64,000 nucleotides of DNA, taken from NCBI RefSeq assembly GCF_004327335.1, contig NZ_QJUO01000015.1, positions 1-64,000 of the forward strand. Direction: 5' to 3'. This document shows positions 1 to 8,300 of this stretch, piece after piece. Source of the DNA: Stutzerimonas kirkiae. GTDB taxonomy: Bacteria; Pseudomonadota; Gammaproteobacteria; Pseudomonadales; Pseudomonadaceae. Position numbers and translations under genes: made by a program. How positions within the stretch are numbered: position 1 is the first letter of the stretch; each line of letters opens with the position of its first letter. The notes under the pieces were generated by a model, which saw only the letters and a list, made by a program, of their open reading frames with translations, was not told the DNA's origin and searched no databases.

Positions 1-39
1 GCCTGGTTCGACCGCTTGGGACTGCCCCGGCTCTCATGA
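1..39 (+). CDS. C-terminal 12 codons of a protein, probably the intron-encoded reverse transcriptase
   Basis: Frame 1 reads AWFDRLGLPRLS and stops at the TGA of 37-39, just 14 bases before the predicted domain V hairpin. Group II intron reverse transcriptase/maturase genes usually end a short distance upstream of domain V, so position is the main argument. Twelve residues are too few to identify the family by themselves. Confidence 0.4.
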   Translation, partial: AWFDRLGLPRLS

Positions 40-127
40 TCTCAATCTCTCGAACCGCCCGGTGCGGACCCGCATGCCGGGTGGTGTGGCAGGGGCGCAG
101 TCCATGAGGACTGTCCCCTATGCCGAT
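1..127 (+). mobile_element. 3' end of a group II intron (domains V and VI)
   Basis: Only the tail of the element is in the window. Bases 54-85 fold as a domain-V-like hairpin: a 9-bp lower stem (54-62 with 77-85), a 2-nt bulge TG at 75-76, a 4-bp upper stem (63-66 with 71-74) and the tetraloop GACC. This is the domain V layout of group II introns (lower helix, two-base bulge, upper helix, tetraloop). Bases 91-118 fold as a second hairpin followed by CCCCTATGCCGAT, which resembles the domain VI branch-point region and intron 3' end. The splice junction would fall near 127. That the intron is complete to the left is inference. Confidence 0.6.
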
Positions 128-242
128 GTCCGGGAAATGGGGGCGGCGAGCCTTCAGAACCTGTTCATGATCTTTTTACGGTAGTTCTTTGCAGGTCGCT
201 TCAGTTTTCTTGACGATACCGATTGCCAGGTTGGGCAGGTTG

Positions 243-923
243 TTACGGCGTCATGCTGGCCAGCAGGTCCTGGTGGCGGGCGACGGCACCGAAGATGCCG
301 CCCTCGTTCAGGGTGATGTCCACTGTCGCCTGGTGCAGCCAGGGGTCGCCCGCGGCGCAGCAATCCTCGAGCATCAGGCAGTCGTAGCCGCGATCGTTGG
401 CCTCGCGCATGGTCGAGTGGACGCAGACGTCGGTGGTGACGCCGGTCAGTATCAACTGGCGTATGCCCCTGCTGCGCAGTATCTGGTCGAGGTCGGTGGC
501 GTGGAAGGCGCTGTTGCCGGGCTTGTCGAGGAGTATCTCGCCCGCGATGGGAGAGAGCTCGGGGACGATGTCCCAGCCCCGCTCGCCACGGACCAGGAAG
601 CGTCCCAGCGGCCCTTGTGTGCCTATGGGGGTACCGCTCAGTTCGCCACGCCTGCGTTTTATCGGGCTCAGGTCGCTGAGGTCGGGCCGGTGCCCCTCGC
701 GCGTGAAGATGATCGTCAGGCCGGCGTTGCGCAAGGCCTCCAGCAGTCTGGCGGTCGGTTCGATGGCGGCCCTGCCCGCCGTCACGCTATAGCCCATGCT
801 GGCGAAGTAGCCCTCGGGGTCGAGGAAGTCGGCCTGCATATCGATGATGATCAGCGCTGTATCCGTGGCCGACCAGTGCCCCGACAGCGGCCAGCGATAG
901 GGGCGTGAGGCGACCGGGATCAT
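243..923 (-). CDS. Isochorismatase-family cysteine hydrolase
   Basis: 226 aa cytoplasmic hydrolase of the isochorismatase-like superfamily. The expected catalytic triad is visible: Asp28 in IIIDMQADF, Lys134 in LLDKPGNSAF and Cys167 in the strand-loop TGVTTDVCVHSTMREA, preceded by the usual cis-peptide region GVTT. Length and motifs fit small amidohydrolases of the biuret/ureidoacrylate/nicotinamide type rather than true isochorismatases, but the substrate cannot be read from the sequence. The gene overlaps the upstream substrate-binding protein gene by 4 bp (ATGA), so the two are translationally coupled and probably act on one imported compound. A LysR regulator lies just upstream. Downstream lies a group II intron tail. 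Confidence 0.85.
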   Translation of the reverse strand: MIPVASRPYRWPLSGHWSATDTALIIIDMQADFLDPEGYFASMGYSVTAGRAAIEPTARLLEALRNAGLTIIFTREGHRPDLSDLSPIKRRRGELSGTPIGTQGPLGRFLVRGERGWDIVPELSPIAGEILLDKPGNSAFHATDLDQILRSRGIRQLILTGVTTDVCVHSTMREANDRGYDCLMLEDCCAAGDPWLHQATVDITLNEGGIFGAVARHQDLLASMTP

Positions 924-1966
924 TGCCCGGCCTCCTGCATGTATTGGCTCGGGAAGCGCAGGCCTGTTCGCTGGGTATTGCCGACGATGCTGCCCTGGTA
1001 GTCGATGCCAATCGCATCGGGGCTGTCGGCGCCTTCGCCGAGCAGGCCGTGCTTGAAGCTGAATTCGGTGATTCGCGCCAGGCCCTGGCGGAATTCCTGG
1101 CTGGCGACGAAGGCGGCGCCTTCCGCTGGCCCATAGAAGTGTGTGGTCTGCAGCTGTTTTTCAAAACCCGGCGCATCCGTGCCGGCCGCCTCGGCCATTT
1201 GCGCGACGGCCTCGTCACGCCGCTCGCCCGGAGTGGCGAGGATTTCCATGACTTCATGCCAGGCGCCGGCCAGGGCCTTGGCGACCCCGGGGTTGTCCTT
1301 GAGCAGCGTGGTATGCAGTAGCAGGCCATCGCTGATTTCACCGGGAATGTCGGCGGAGCTGAAGGCCAGGTGGCTGTCGGGGTTGCCGTCGAGGATGGCG
1401 GCGAGTTGCGGCTGCCAGGTCGCCATGGCCTTGACGCTGCGGTCGGGGAATACCGCGATCATGTCCGCGTCTGAGGTGTTCACCACCTGCAGGTCGCGCT
1501 CCGACAGGCCGGCCCGCTCGAGTGCCCGTGCCAGCAGGTAGTGGGAGCCGGAGAACTGTACCAGGTTGACGTTCTGCCCCTTGAGCGAGGCGATGTCCTG
1601 GCTGCCCTTGACGATGAGCCCGTCGTTGCCCATGGAGGTGCTGAGCAGCAGCGGAACGCTGGTGTCCACGCCCGCGGCGGCGGGAATGGTAAGGGCATCG
1701 AGGAGCATGGCGATGACACCGTCGAACTCGCCCAGCGAGTACTGGTTGATGGCCTCGATATAGTCGTTGACCTGCACCGCCTGGAGGTCGACGCCATAGC
1801 GTTCGCCCCATTTCTTCAGGATGCCGGTGTCCTGGGCATAGCCAAGTGGCATGGAGCCGACATACAGGGTCCAGGCGATGCGCACCGGCGGGTAGGGTTT
1901 GTCGTTTGCCTGCGCCAGGGTGCTGGCGAACAGGGCGGCGAACAGGCAGGGGATCAGGCGTTTCAT
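920..1966 (-). CDS. ABC transporter substrate-binding protein, NitT/TauT type
   Basis: 348 aa periplasmic solute-binding protein. Residues 1-20 form a signal peptide (MKRLIPCLFAALFASTLAQA), followed by a type II periplasmic-binding fold of the NMT1/TauA class (SMPLGYAQDTGILKKWGERYG is the typical opening). No lipobox is present. No permease or ATPase gene lies next to it, which is unusual: its transporter partners are either beyond the left edge, past the group II intron, or elsewhere. It overlaps the hydrolase gene by 4 bp, so the ligand may be a nitrogen compound hydrolysed by that enzyme. The ligand is not known. Confidence 0.85.
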   Translation of the reverse strand: MKRLIPCLFAALFASTLAQANDKPYPPVRIAWTLYVGSMPLGYAQDTGILKKWGERYGVDLQAVQVNDYIEAINQYSLGEFDGVIAMLLDALTIPAAAGVDTSVPLLLSTSMGNDGLIVKGSQDIASLKGQNVNLVQFSGSHYLLARALERAGLSERDLQVVNTSDADMIAVFPDRSVKAMATWQPQLAAILDGNPDSHLAFSSADIPGEISDGLLLHTTLLKDNPGVAKALAGAWHEVMEILATPGERRDEAVAQMAEAAGTDAPGFEKQLQTTHFYGPAEGAAFVASQEFRQGLARITEFSFKHGLLGEGADSPDAIGIDYQGSIVGNTQRTGLRFPSQYMQEAGQ

Positions 1967-2183
1967 GGCGAACCTCGTGCGTTGGAATGCTGGGGCGCGT
2001 CACAGATCGGATGCCGGTGGGCCGCATAGGCGCGTGCTTGTCCGCTGAGCGGTTGCGGGCACCGCGTTCACGGCCAAGGCCGCCCTGCAGGGCGGCCCGA
2101 CATGGGATCGTTGTCACGACCCTGTGGATTCTGTCGGCAGGGCGGAATGGGTGAAATGTCGATGAATGCAGGTATAGCGGGGA

Positions 2184-3104
2184 CTATTTGCAACTGTCGC
2201 GGCTGGCGCATGCCTCGCGCAGGTCATCCAGCAGGGCTTGCAGTGGGGGGCGGGGCCGTCGCTTGTTCTGCCGTGTGACAGCCTTGATCTGGGAGGTACG
2301 CTGGTAGCGCTCGGGGGCTATGGCGACCAGTTGCCCCTGCTCCACCCAGTGTCGGGCATAGTGCGCGGGGAGGAAGCCGACGTGCCCACCCGCGAGGATG
2401 AGCATGGCCGCCGCCTCCACATTGCCGACCCAGGCATTGGCGGTGGCGGTGGCGATATCCAGCGGGACCAGGTCGGACTGTTCGAGGAAATCGCGCACGA
2501 CCTTGCGGCTTTCATGCAGCGCCGTTTTCTGCCGCTCGCCGCTCAGGCTGGCTGCCGGGTGGCTGCTGGACGCGTAGAGCAGGTCCTGTTCCCGGTACAG
2601 CGGCAGGTAGTCCAGCTCTTGCAGTTCATGCAGGAAAATGCCGATGCCCAGGTCCGCCTGCTGGTCCAGCACGGCCTGTTCGATGCGTGCGGGAGCGGTG
2701 ATATCGAGGAACAGCTCGACCTGGTTGTGTTCGCGCCGGGAGAAGCGCTCCAGGGTGGCGACCAGCGGGCAGCCTGGATCGGTGATCAGGTTGTCGATCA
2801 TGGCGATGCGGATCGGCCCGCTGAGTTGGTTGCTCAGCGCCCGCGCATCCTGCTCGAAGCGTCGGGTCGCCGCGAACAGCTCCTGGGCCCGGCGATGGAT
2901 GGAGGCGCCTTCCTCGGTCAGGGTGAAGCCGGAGCGCCCCCGTTCGCAGAGACGGAAGCCGAGGCGCGTTTCCAACTGGGAGATCTGTTTGCTGATGGTC
3001 GATGCATCGCGCCCCAGTATGGCCTGGGCATTGCTGATGCCCCGTGCTTCGACGACGGCCAGGAATACCCGCAGCAGGCGCAGGTCCAGGTCGGTGAGGT
3101 TCAT
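2184..3104 (-). CDS. LysR-family transcriptional regulator
   Basis: 306 aa, the usual length of the family. Residues 1-60 form the winged helix-turn-helix (LRLLRVFLAVVEARG then DASTISKQISQLETRLG), and residues about 90-290 the periplasmic-binding-like effector domain. The gene points the same way as the substrate-binding protein and hydrolase genes and is separated from them by 217 bp, so it probably controls them in response to their substrate. The effector is unknown. Confidence 0.9.
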   Translation of the reverse strand: MNLTDLDLRLLRVFLAVVEARGISNAQAILGRDASTISKQISQLETRLGFRLCERGRSGFTLTEEGASIHRRAQELFAATRRFEQDARALSNQLSGPIRIAMIDNLITDPGCPLVATLERFSRREHNQVELFLDITAPARIEQAVLDQQADLGIGIFLHELQELDYLPLYREQDLLYASSSHPAASLSGERQKTALHESRKVVRDFLEQSDLVPLDIATATANAWVGNVEAAAMLILAGGHVGFLPAHYARHWVEQGQLVAIAPERYQRTSQIKAVTRQNKRRPRPPLQALLDDLREACASRDSCK

Positions 3105-3164
3105 GTGGGTGGCAGCCGATCCGCGGACGAGGGCCTACCTTACTACATGACGGGTGCCGACGGT

Positions 3165-3737
3165 TCAGTCGGGCTGGCGCCAGTCACAGAAGCAGCCCAC
3201 CGCCAGCGAGCGCGTGGCCTGGACATCGCGGCCCTGTAGCAGGGCATTGATGATCGGTTCGATGAAGCTGTTGCCGGCATTGCAGACGGCGCCTTCGCTG
3301 TAGGGGCCGAAATAGCCGAGCTGGCCAGCGCTGTTCCAGATGGCCACGGCCGGGCTGGCTGGCAGATCTGCCGAGCCGGGCAGGCCCGGCAGCGGTCGCA
3401 GGTCGGCCAGTTGCGGCGGCAGGTTGCCCTGGGTACCCGGTTTTTGCACGATGTAGAAGTCGACGCCCTGGTCCTGGTAATGCGCCAGTAGTTCGGCCAG
3501 GTGCTGCTGGTTGCCGACGTTGCACGGGCAGGCCGGGTCCCAGAAATGCACGACGCGGATAGTGCCGGGGCCGGCGATGGCATCGGGCAGCGCCAGGGTT
3601 TCGCCGGAAAATACCTCGGCGCGCTGGTCGAAGGGGCGCAGATAGCGTGCCTGGTACCACTGGTAGGCGAGCAGCATGACCACGGCCCAGGCCAGGCAGA
3701 TCAGGCCGATGACAAGGTATCTGTTGCGTATGCTCAT
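3165..3737 (-). CDS. Membrane-anchored thioredoxin-fold protein (DUF6436-like)
   Basis: 190 aa. One N-terminal transmembrane helix (about residues 8-26) is followed by a thioredoxin-like domain facing the periplasm. Its opening, RVVHFWDPACPCNVGN, puts two cysteines at 70 and 72 (CPC) where thioredoxins carry CxxC; two more cysteines (GCFCDW) lie near the C-terminus. The family is common in Pseudomonas but has no assigned function. A redox role is suggested by the fold; the CPC spacing makes a classical disulfide oxidoreductase less certain. It lies 60 bp upstream of the LysR gene on the same strand and is divergent from the alpha/beta hydrolase. Confidence 0.7.
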   Translation of the reverse strand: MSIRNRYLVIGLICLAWAVVMLLAYQWYQARYLRPFDQRAEVFSGETLALPDAIAGPGTIRVVHFWDPACPCNVGNQQHLAELLAHYQDQGVDFYIVQKPGTQGNLPPQLADLRPLPGLPGSADLPASPAVAIWNSAGQLGYFGPYSEGAVCNAGNSFIEPIINALLQGRDVQATRSLAVGCFCDWRQPD

Positions 3738-3896
3738 GGATTATCCGCAGACGTGCTGGTGTTCTTCGAAATGGCGGCGGCCCGCCGGGTGCGCCGTGCG
3801 CAGAACAGGTCGTCCTGGTTGGCGAGGACGCGCCAGCTTGCCATGGCATGGCTTAAAGCTGAATATCGGGCCGCCCGTATCGGAAAGAAACCCCCC

Positions 3897-4829
3897 ATGC
3901 CTGAACGAATCAAGCCCGATTTCCTGCGAGAGAGCCTGCCTGCATTGCAGCAGTCGACCGAATTGACGCCACTGGCGCGCCAGTACCAGGCCTACTACGG
4001 GCTGGAGCGGCCGGCGGTGCAGAGCCGCCTGTGGCGTTTCGCCGTTGCGGATTATCAACTGGTCGCCCAGGCCTGGTGGCCGGAACAGCCCTTGGGCACG
4101 CTGGTGATCCTGCATGGTTATTACGACCATATGGGGCTTTATCGCCATGTCCTCGACTGGGGCCTGGAGATGGGCTTTGCGGTGCTGGCCTGCGACTTGC
4201 CGGGGCACGGCCTTTCCAGCGGCCCCAGGGCCAGCATCAACGAGTTCGAGGAGTACCAGGCGGTGCTGGATGGCTTGTTGGAGCAGGCGGCTCTGCTGGA
4301 TTTGCCGCAACCCTGGCACCTGCTCGGGCAGAGTACGGGCGGGGCGATCGTGCTGGATCGCCTGCTCAGCCGCCCAGGGCAACCGGTGCCCGGGGAAAGC
4401 ATCCTGCTGGCGCCGCTGGTCAGGCCGCGTTCCTGGCGCTGGTCGCGCCTGAGCTACGCCATGTTGCGGCACTTCGTGGAAAAGATTCCGCGTACTTTCA
4501 CCGACAATTCTGGCGACGCGGCCTTCCTCGAGTTCGTGCAACGCAGCGATCCGCTACAGCCGGATATCCTGCCCACGGCCTGGGTCGGTGCGCTGGCCCG
4601 CTGGATTCCGCGCATCGAGGCGGCTGCTGCGAGCAGCCACAGCCCGATCATCGTCCAGGGCGAGGCGGACATGACCGTGGACTGGCGGCACAACCTGTCG
4701 GTATTGCAGCGCAAGTTCAGTGATCCGCAGGTGTTCAGCCTGCCCGAGGCCCGCCATCATCTGGCCAATGAGGAGGAAGCGTTGCGTCGCCGGTATTTCG
4801 CGTTCCTGAGCGAGCGGCTGGGGCGCTAG
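3897..4829 (+). CDS. Alpha/beta hydrolase (serine esterase/lipase-like)
   Basis: 310 aa soluble hydrolase. The oxyanion-hole segment LVILHGYYDH (about 69-78), ACDLPGHGLS and the nucleophile elbow GQSTG with Ser146 identify the fold. A late Asp/His pair is expected (EADMTVDW and ARHHLANEE) and matches the position of the acid and histidine. It resembles monoacylglycerol lipase/lysophospholipase-like serine hydrolases (Hydrolase_4). The ATG at 3897 was chosen because the fold begins shortly after it; the frame is open further upstream without family similarity. The substrate is unknown. Confidence 0.85.
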   Translation: MPERIKPDFLRESLPALQQSTELTPLARQYQAYYGLERPAVQSRLWRFAVADYQLVAQAWWPEQPLGTLVILHGYYDHMGLYRHVLDWGLEMGFAVLACDLPGHGLSSGPRASINEFEEYQAVLDGLLEQAALLDLPQPWHLLGQSTGGAIVLDRLLSRPGQPVPGESILLAPLVRPRSWRWSRLSYAMLRHFVEKIPRTFTDNSGDAAFLEFVQRSDPLQPDILPTAWVGALARWIPRIEAAAASSHSPIIVQGEADMTVDWRHNLSVLQRKFSDPQVFSLPEARHHLANEEEALRRRYFAFLSERLGR

Positions 4830-5039
4830 CAGCACCAACTTGCATATTGGCAACCCAGGCGCGAGGCATTTCCTCGGCAGCCATGGCGCGATCGCCCCGG
4901 GCAGGGCAATCGCATGAAATCCCGGCCCATGGCCGTGGAAGCCGGGTAATCGTGTGCTGGCTCGTTGTGACCGGATTGGCAATCAGGTGTGCGTTTCATC
5001 GTACGCCGCTGGCGGTGTCCTTGCGCCCGTGGACTCGCG

Positions 5040-5152
5040 AACCAGGCCAGCCCCGCTACGAAACACCCATGAACCCGTCGCCCATATGAACAAGGGGCAC
5101 TTTTCGTCGACATCTCTGGCGGCGAAGGTTTCGTAGCGGGCTGGCCAGGCTT
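5040..5152. repeat. Imperfect inverted repeat, ~25-bp arms
   Basis: The left arm 5040-5064 and right arm 5127-5152 are near-perfect reverse complements (core GCTACGAAAC / GTTTCGTAGC with GGCCAG / CTGGCC). The 62-bp spacer has no coding sense. It looks like a REP-type or small non-autonomous element; only one copy is seen in the window. Confidence 0.6.
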
Positions 5153-5260
5153 GCAGCGAATACCGCAGTGACGATGGAAAGAGCCGTCGGTGCAATGCTG
5201 GATCACTTGGAGGGCTTTTAGTTTCGCCTGCTCTTTCCCTCAGGCACCGCCGAGAGTGGC

Positions 5261-5368
5261 TGTGCGGATGCCAGGTGGAGGGGCGGGGCCTTCGCCGCCA
5301 GGGATGGCGGCGAAGAGCTACAGGGAGGTATTCACGCGTGCCCCGTCCCTCCACCTGGCATTCGCACA
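5261..5368. repeat. Nested inverted repeat, 29-bp arms around a 10-bp perfect hairpin
   Basis: Outer arms 5261-5289 and 5340-5368 pair with only two or three mismatches (core ATGCCAGGTGGAGGG). Inside lies a perfect hairpin: CTTCGCCGCC (5290-5299), a 6-base loop, then GGCGGCGAAG (5306-5315). The nesting is typical of extragenic palindromic elements. No transposase is associated. Confidence 0.65.
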
Positions 5369-5578
5369 GGAACGATGACCCCAAGATCGCGCTGTACGAT
5401 CCTGAAGCCAGACACACTATTGCCAATCCGGGCGCACTGTCTCGCCCCCTAGAAACAGGGCATATACCTGCCTGGGAGCGGAGGTGGGCGTTCATGCGAT
5501 CGCCCGGGGGCTCGGAGGTGTCGGCCCCGGGTGTTTTGCAGTAGATTGGCCCGTTCGCTTCGTTGCCACGGGCTCTCC

Positions 5579-6511
5579 ATGTCTTCGGTCTTCAATGTCG
5601 TATTGCCGGTTTTCGCACTGATTCTGCTTGGTTTCGTCTGCAGCCGGAGCGGCCGGCTCGGGCCGGCCGCCGCTTCGGAGCTGAACCGTTTCGTGGTCTG
5701 GCTCGGGTTGCCGGCGCTGTTGTTCAGCATCACCGCCAACACCCGCTGGGAAGAGGTGTGGCAGCCAGGTTTCATCGCCGCGTTCAGCATCGGTTGCCTG
5801 GGTGTGTTCGCCTTTACCCTGGCCTACCGCCTGTTGCAGCGCCAACCCCTGGCGGATGCGAGCCTCGATGGCCTGGGGGCGGCCTATGCCAACACCGGGT
5901 ACGTCGGTTTTCCGCTGTGCCTGCTGATCCTTGGGCAGGATGCGCTGCTGCCGGCATTGGTGGCTTCGCTGGTGGTGGTCTGCGTGTTGTTCGCGATTGC
6001 CCTGGCTTGCGTCGAGATCGGCCTGCATAGCGGCGGACGCATACGCGATGTACTGTCGAAGGTCATGGGGTCGCTGCTGCGTAATCCCCTGGTCATCGCG
6101 CCCGTGCTGGGCAGTGCCTGGGCTGCCGGCGGCCTGGCATTGCCCACCGGCGTCAACACGTCGCTGGAGCTGCTCGGTGCCGCCGCGGCGCCTTGCGCCC
6201 TGGTCTCGCTGGGGCTTTTCCTGGCGCGCCCGCAGCCTTCGGTTCGGGTGACGGGCGTATGGCCGCTGGTGTTTCTGAAACTCATCGGCCAACCTGTGCT
6301 GACCTGGTACCTGGCTGCCCGGGTTTTCGTGCTGCCCGATCTCTGGGTGCAGGCGGCGCTGCTGTTGAGCGCCCTGCCGACCGGTACGGGGCCATTCATG
6401 CTGGCCGAGCTGCATGGCCGGGAAGCGGCCCGGGTGTCGCGTGTGGTGCTGTTCTCCACGCTGGGCTCGCTGGTTACCCTGTCGCTCTGGTTACTGTTGC
6501 TGGGGTTGTAG
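5579..6511 (+). CDS. AEC-family transporter (auxin efflux carrier type)
   Basis: 310 aa integral inner-membrane protein with about ten hydrophobic helices in two five-helix halves. The first half starts VFNVVLPVFALILLGFVCSR and includes LNRFVVWLGLPALLFSI; the second starts near residue 165 (RNPLVIAPVLGSAWAAGGL). Both halves show the Mem_trans (PF03547) pattern. Such carriers move small organic acids such as malate or malonate; the substrate here is not evident. The ATG at 5579 was preferred because the first membrane helix starts immediately after it. Confidence 0.85.
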   Translation: MSSVFNVVLPVFALILLGFVCSRSGRLGPAAASELNRFVVWLGLPALLFSITANTRWEEVWQPGFIAAFSIGCLGVFAFTLAYRLLQRQPLADASLDGLGAAYANTGYVGFPLCLLILGQDALLPALVASLVVVCVLFAIALACVEIGLHSGGRIRDVLSKVMGSLLRNPLVIAPVLGSAWAAGGLALPTGVNTSLELLGAAAAPCALVSLGLFLARPQPSVRVTGVWPLVFLKLIGQPVLTWYLAARVFVLPDLWVQAALLLSALPTGTGPFMLAELHGREAARVSRVVLFSTLGSLVTLSLWLLLLGL

Positions 6512-6561
6512 GAGCGGCGCCGGGTCGAAGACTCGCTCCCACGGCCAGCCTCGCTCATGTA

Positions 6562-7293
6562 TCAGGGTGCGGTTTTCAGTGCCGCGCGCAGGGCTTGCAG
6601 GGTGGCCTGGTAGTAGGCCTGTCCGGCCTCTGACTGGGCAAAGTCGACATATTCCTGCAACTCGGCGTCCGACAGTTCGCGATAGACGTACAGCAGTGTG
6701 TTGTCGATATCGGCTTCCACCTGTTGCGTCAGGCGTTGTCGCTGGCTTTCCAGCAGCCCTTGTGTCTGGCCGCCGCCCAGAAGGCCCGGCATCATCTGGC
6801 TCAAGCTGTCGGCGGCGACGCCCGCCAGCGCCAGGCTGACCTCCGCGGCACCCTGGCTGGCGGGTATCGCCTGGGCCAGATGACGTATCAGCAATTGCCG
6901 GTTGCTGCCGGCCTGCATGCGCGGCAGGCCATTGGCGTGCTGGTTCAACTGGTCACGACGGGTCGCCAGCACCTCGGCCTGGACGATCTTGCGGCCAAGC
7001 TCCGATTCGAAGAACGCCAGGGCGGGTTGTGCATCGCCCAGGTTCTGGCGCAGCGCAGCCTGCGCCCTGCTGTCCATGGCCGAAGACTCGAAGCGCTGGT
7101 TGCTGTTGTTGACCAGTGCCTGGAAGACCGCCGGCGGCAGTGTGTCCTTGTAGCGCTGCTGCACGCTGTTGAGCGTTTCGCTGAAGTGCTGGCGCTGCTC
7201 GGGCCAACCGGCCGCCTCATAGAGTGCGGCGTGGGTATCGGCGAGGGAAGACAGGCTGAAGGTCAGCAGGAGGAATGTGAAGAGCGTGCGCAT
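6562..7293 (-). CDS. Periplasmic DUF2059 domain protein
   Basis: 243 aa with a signal peptide (MRTLFTFLLLTFSLSSLADT, cleavage after about residue 18). The mature part is helical and ends in a DUF2059-like segment (YVYRELSDAELQEYVDFAQS then GQAYYQATLQAL, about 205-235), a pattern shared by many secreted bacterial proteins of unknown role. It stands alone, convergent with the AEC transporter gene (51-bp gap). No function can be given. Confidence 0.75.
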   Translation of the reverse strand: MRTLFTFLLLTFSLSSLADTHAALYEAAGWPEQRQHFSETLNSVQQRYKDTLPPAVFQALVNNSNQRFESSAMDSRAQAALRQNLGDAQPALAFFESELGRKIVQAEVLATRRDQLNQHANGLPRMQAGSNRQLLIRHLAQAIPASQGAAEVSLALAGVAADSLSQMMPGLLGGGQTQGLLESQRQRLTQQVEADIDNTLLYVYRELSDAELQEYVDFAQSEAGQAYYQATLQALRAALKTAP

Positions 7294-7372
7294 GACGAAT
7301 CCTGTATGGGGGGTGGGTTATTTTCGTTGTGTGGGTGCTTGCTTGTCGATATGGGCAGGTTAGACTCCGGGA

Positions 7373-7602
7373 CTATTCTCGACCTGCTGCGCGTCGGCCC
7401 CGCTGCGTTGAAAACAGGCTCACAGCCAAAGGCTGAACGTGCTCCAGCACGGCCCCGAAGGGGGGAGCGAATCAAATGCTCATTTACTGCTTTTTTGACT
7501 CACTGCGTTCGCCCTGCGGGCCAGCCTGCGGCCGTTACTCCACTGATGCCACGTTTCGCCTGTTTTGCCTTGCAGGGCTCTAGCTCGCGAGATCGTGAAC
7601 AG
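7373..7602. repeat. 230-bp MITE-like element with inverted ends
   Basis: The right end reads AGATCGTGAACAG (7590-7602). The left end, CTATTCTCGACCT at 7373, is a degraded reverse complement of it (expected CTGTTCACGATCT). The interior has no open frame of its own that makes sense. Copies of the same end occur at 161-173 and 60138-60150; the latter keeps about 50 bp of matching interior (CTGCTGCGCATCGGCC against CTGCTGCGCGTCGGCC). This points to a dispersed non-autonomous mobile or intergenic repeat. Confidence 0.65.
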
Positions 7603-7621
7603 GTCCTCAGGAGCGACTTTC

Positions 7622-8221
7622 TTGTCATTCACCCCGATCATCGATGAGCTGGCTAATCGAGGCTTTGCACTGCACAAAGACTTCCTTTCCGAGGATATGA
7701 CCCATGATCTTGTCCTTGAGTGCCGCCGCCGGGAACGCGAAGGCTCGCTCACGCCGGCCGGCATCGGCCGGGGCGGCGCAGTGGCCGTCAAGGAAGGGAT
7801 TCGCGGGGATCGGATCGACTGGCTCGAGCCTGGCCAGTCGGCCGCCAGCGACCGTTACCTGGCGATCATGGATGAGTTGCGCCTGGCGTTGAACCAGGTG
7901 TTCTTCCTCGGCCTGGAAGAGTTCGAATGCCATTTCGCGCTGTATCCGCCGGGCGCTTTCTACAAGACCCATCTGGACCGCTTTCGCGATGATGACAGCC
8001 GTACCGTCACCGCGCTGCTCTACCTGAATCATGACTGGCAGCCGGGGCATGGTGGGGAGATGCGCATGTACCTGGCGCAGGGGGCTCTGGATGTGGCGCC
8101 GGTGGCGGGCAGCCTGGTGGTGTTCATGTCCGCCGACATCCCCCATGAAGTGTTGCCGACGGCTACCGAGCGCCTGGCCCTGACCGGCTGGTTCAGGCGG
8201 CGCGCCGTCCAGCCGTTCTGA
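7622..8221 (+). CDS. 2-oxoglutarate/Fe(II)-dependent oxygenase, SM-20/prolyl-hydroxylase-like
   Basis: 199 aa. The iron ligands are clear: His117 and Asp119 in FYKTHLDRF, and His175 in ADIPHEVLP, with Arg184 (ATERLALTGWF) as the 2-oxoglutarate anchor. The double-stranded beta-helix core spans about residues 100-192. The best start is TTG at 7622: AGGAG (7609-7613) lies 8 bases upstream, and the protein similarity begins here. The nearest in-frame ATG, at 7565, lies inside the mobile-element-like repeat and lacks a good ribosome-binding site. Bacterial relatives hydroxylate proteins such as EF-Tu; the target here is inferred only by family. Confidence 0.85.
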   Translation: MSFTPIIDELANRGFALHKDFLSEDMTHDLVLECRRREREGSLTPAGIGRGGAVAVKEGIRGDRIDWLEPGQSAASDRYLAIMDELRLALNQVFFLGLEEFECHFALYPPGAFYKTHLDRFRDDDSRTVTALLYLNHDWQPGHGGEMRMYLAQGALDVAPVAGSLVVFMSADIPHEVLPTATERLALTGWFRRRAVQPF

Positions 8222-8254
8222 TTTTCGCCTGCGCGGATGGCCAGCCGGTAAATG

Positions 8255-8285
8255 AAAAGACCCGGCGCGAGGCCGGGTCCTTTCA
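8255..8285 (-). terminator. Rho-independent terminator after dctM (also terminator-like on + strand)
   Basis: GACCCGGC (8259-8266) pairs perfectly with GCCGGGTC (8272-8279). On the minus strand the hairpin is followed by TTTT, fitting termination of the dctPQM operon; on the plus strand CTTT follows, so it may also serve the oxygenase gene. Confidence 0.8.
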
Positions 8286-8300
8286 TTCCTGTGTCGCGTC

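Larger units (their letters stand above)
4830..5578. other. 749-bp gene-free stretch with two long inverted repeats
   Basis: No reading frame here has a plausible protein, ribosome-binding site or family motif. The stretch contains two separate long inverted repeats (5040-5152 and 5261-5368), described on their own. The rest is ordinary-looking intergenic sequence. Confidence 0.6.

Noticed and set aside
7565..7621. Upstream ATG start for the 2-oxoglutarate oxygenase
   Set aside because: It would translate the end of a mobile repeat and lacks a ribosome-binding site; TTG 7622 has AGGAG at ideal spacing.
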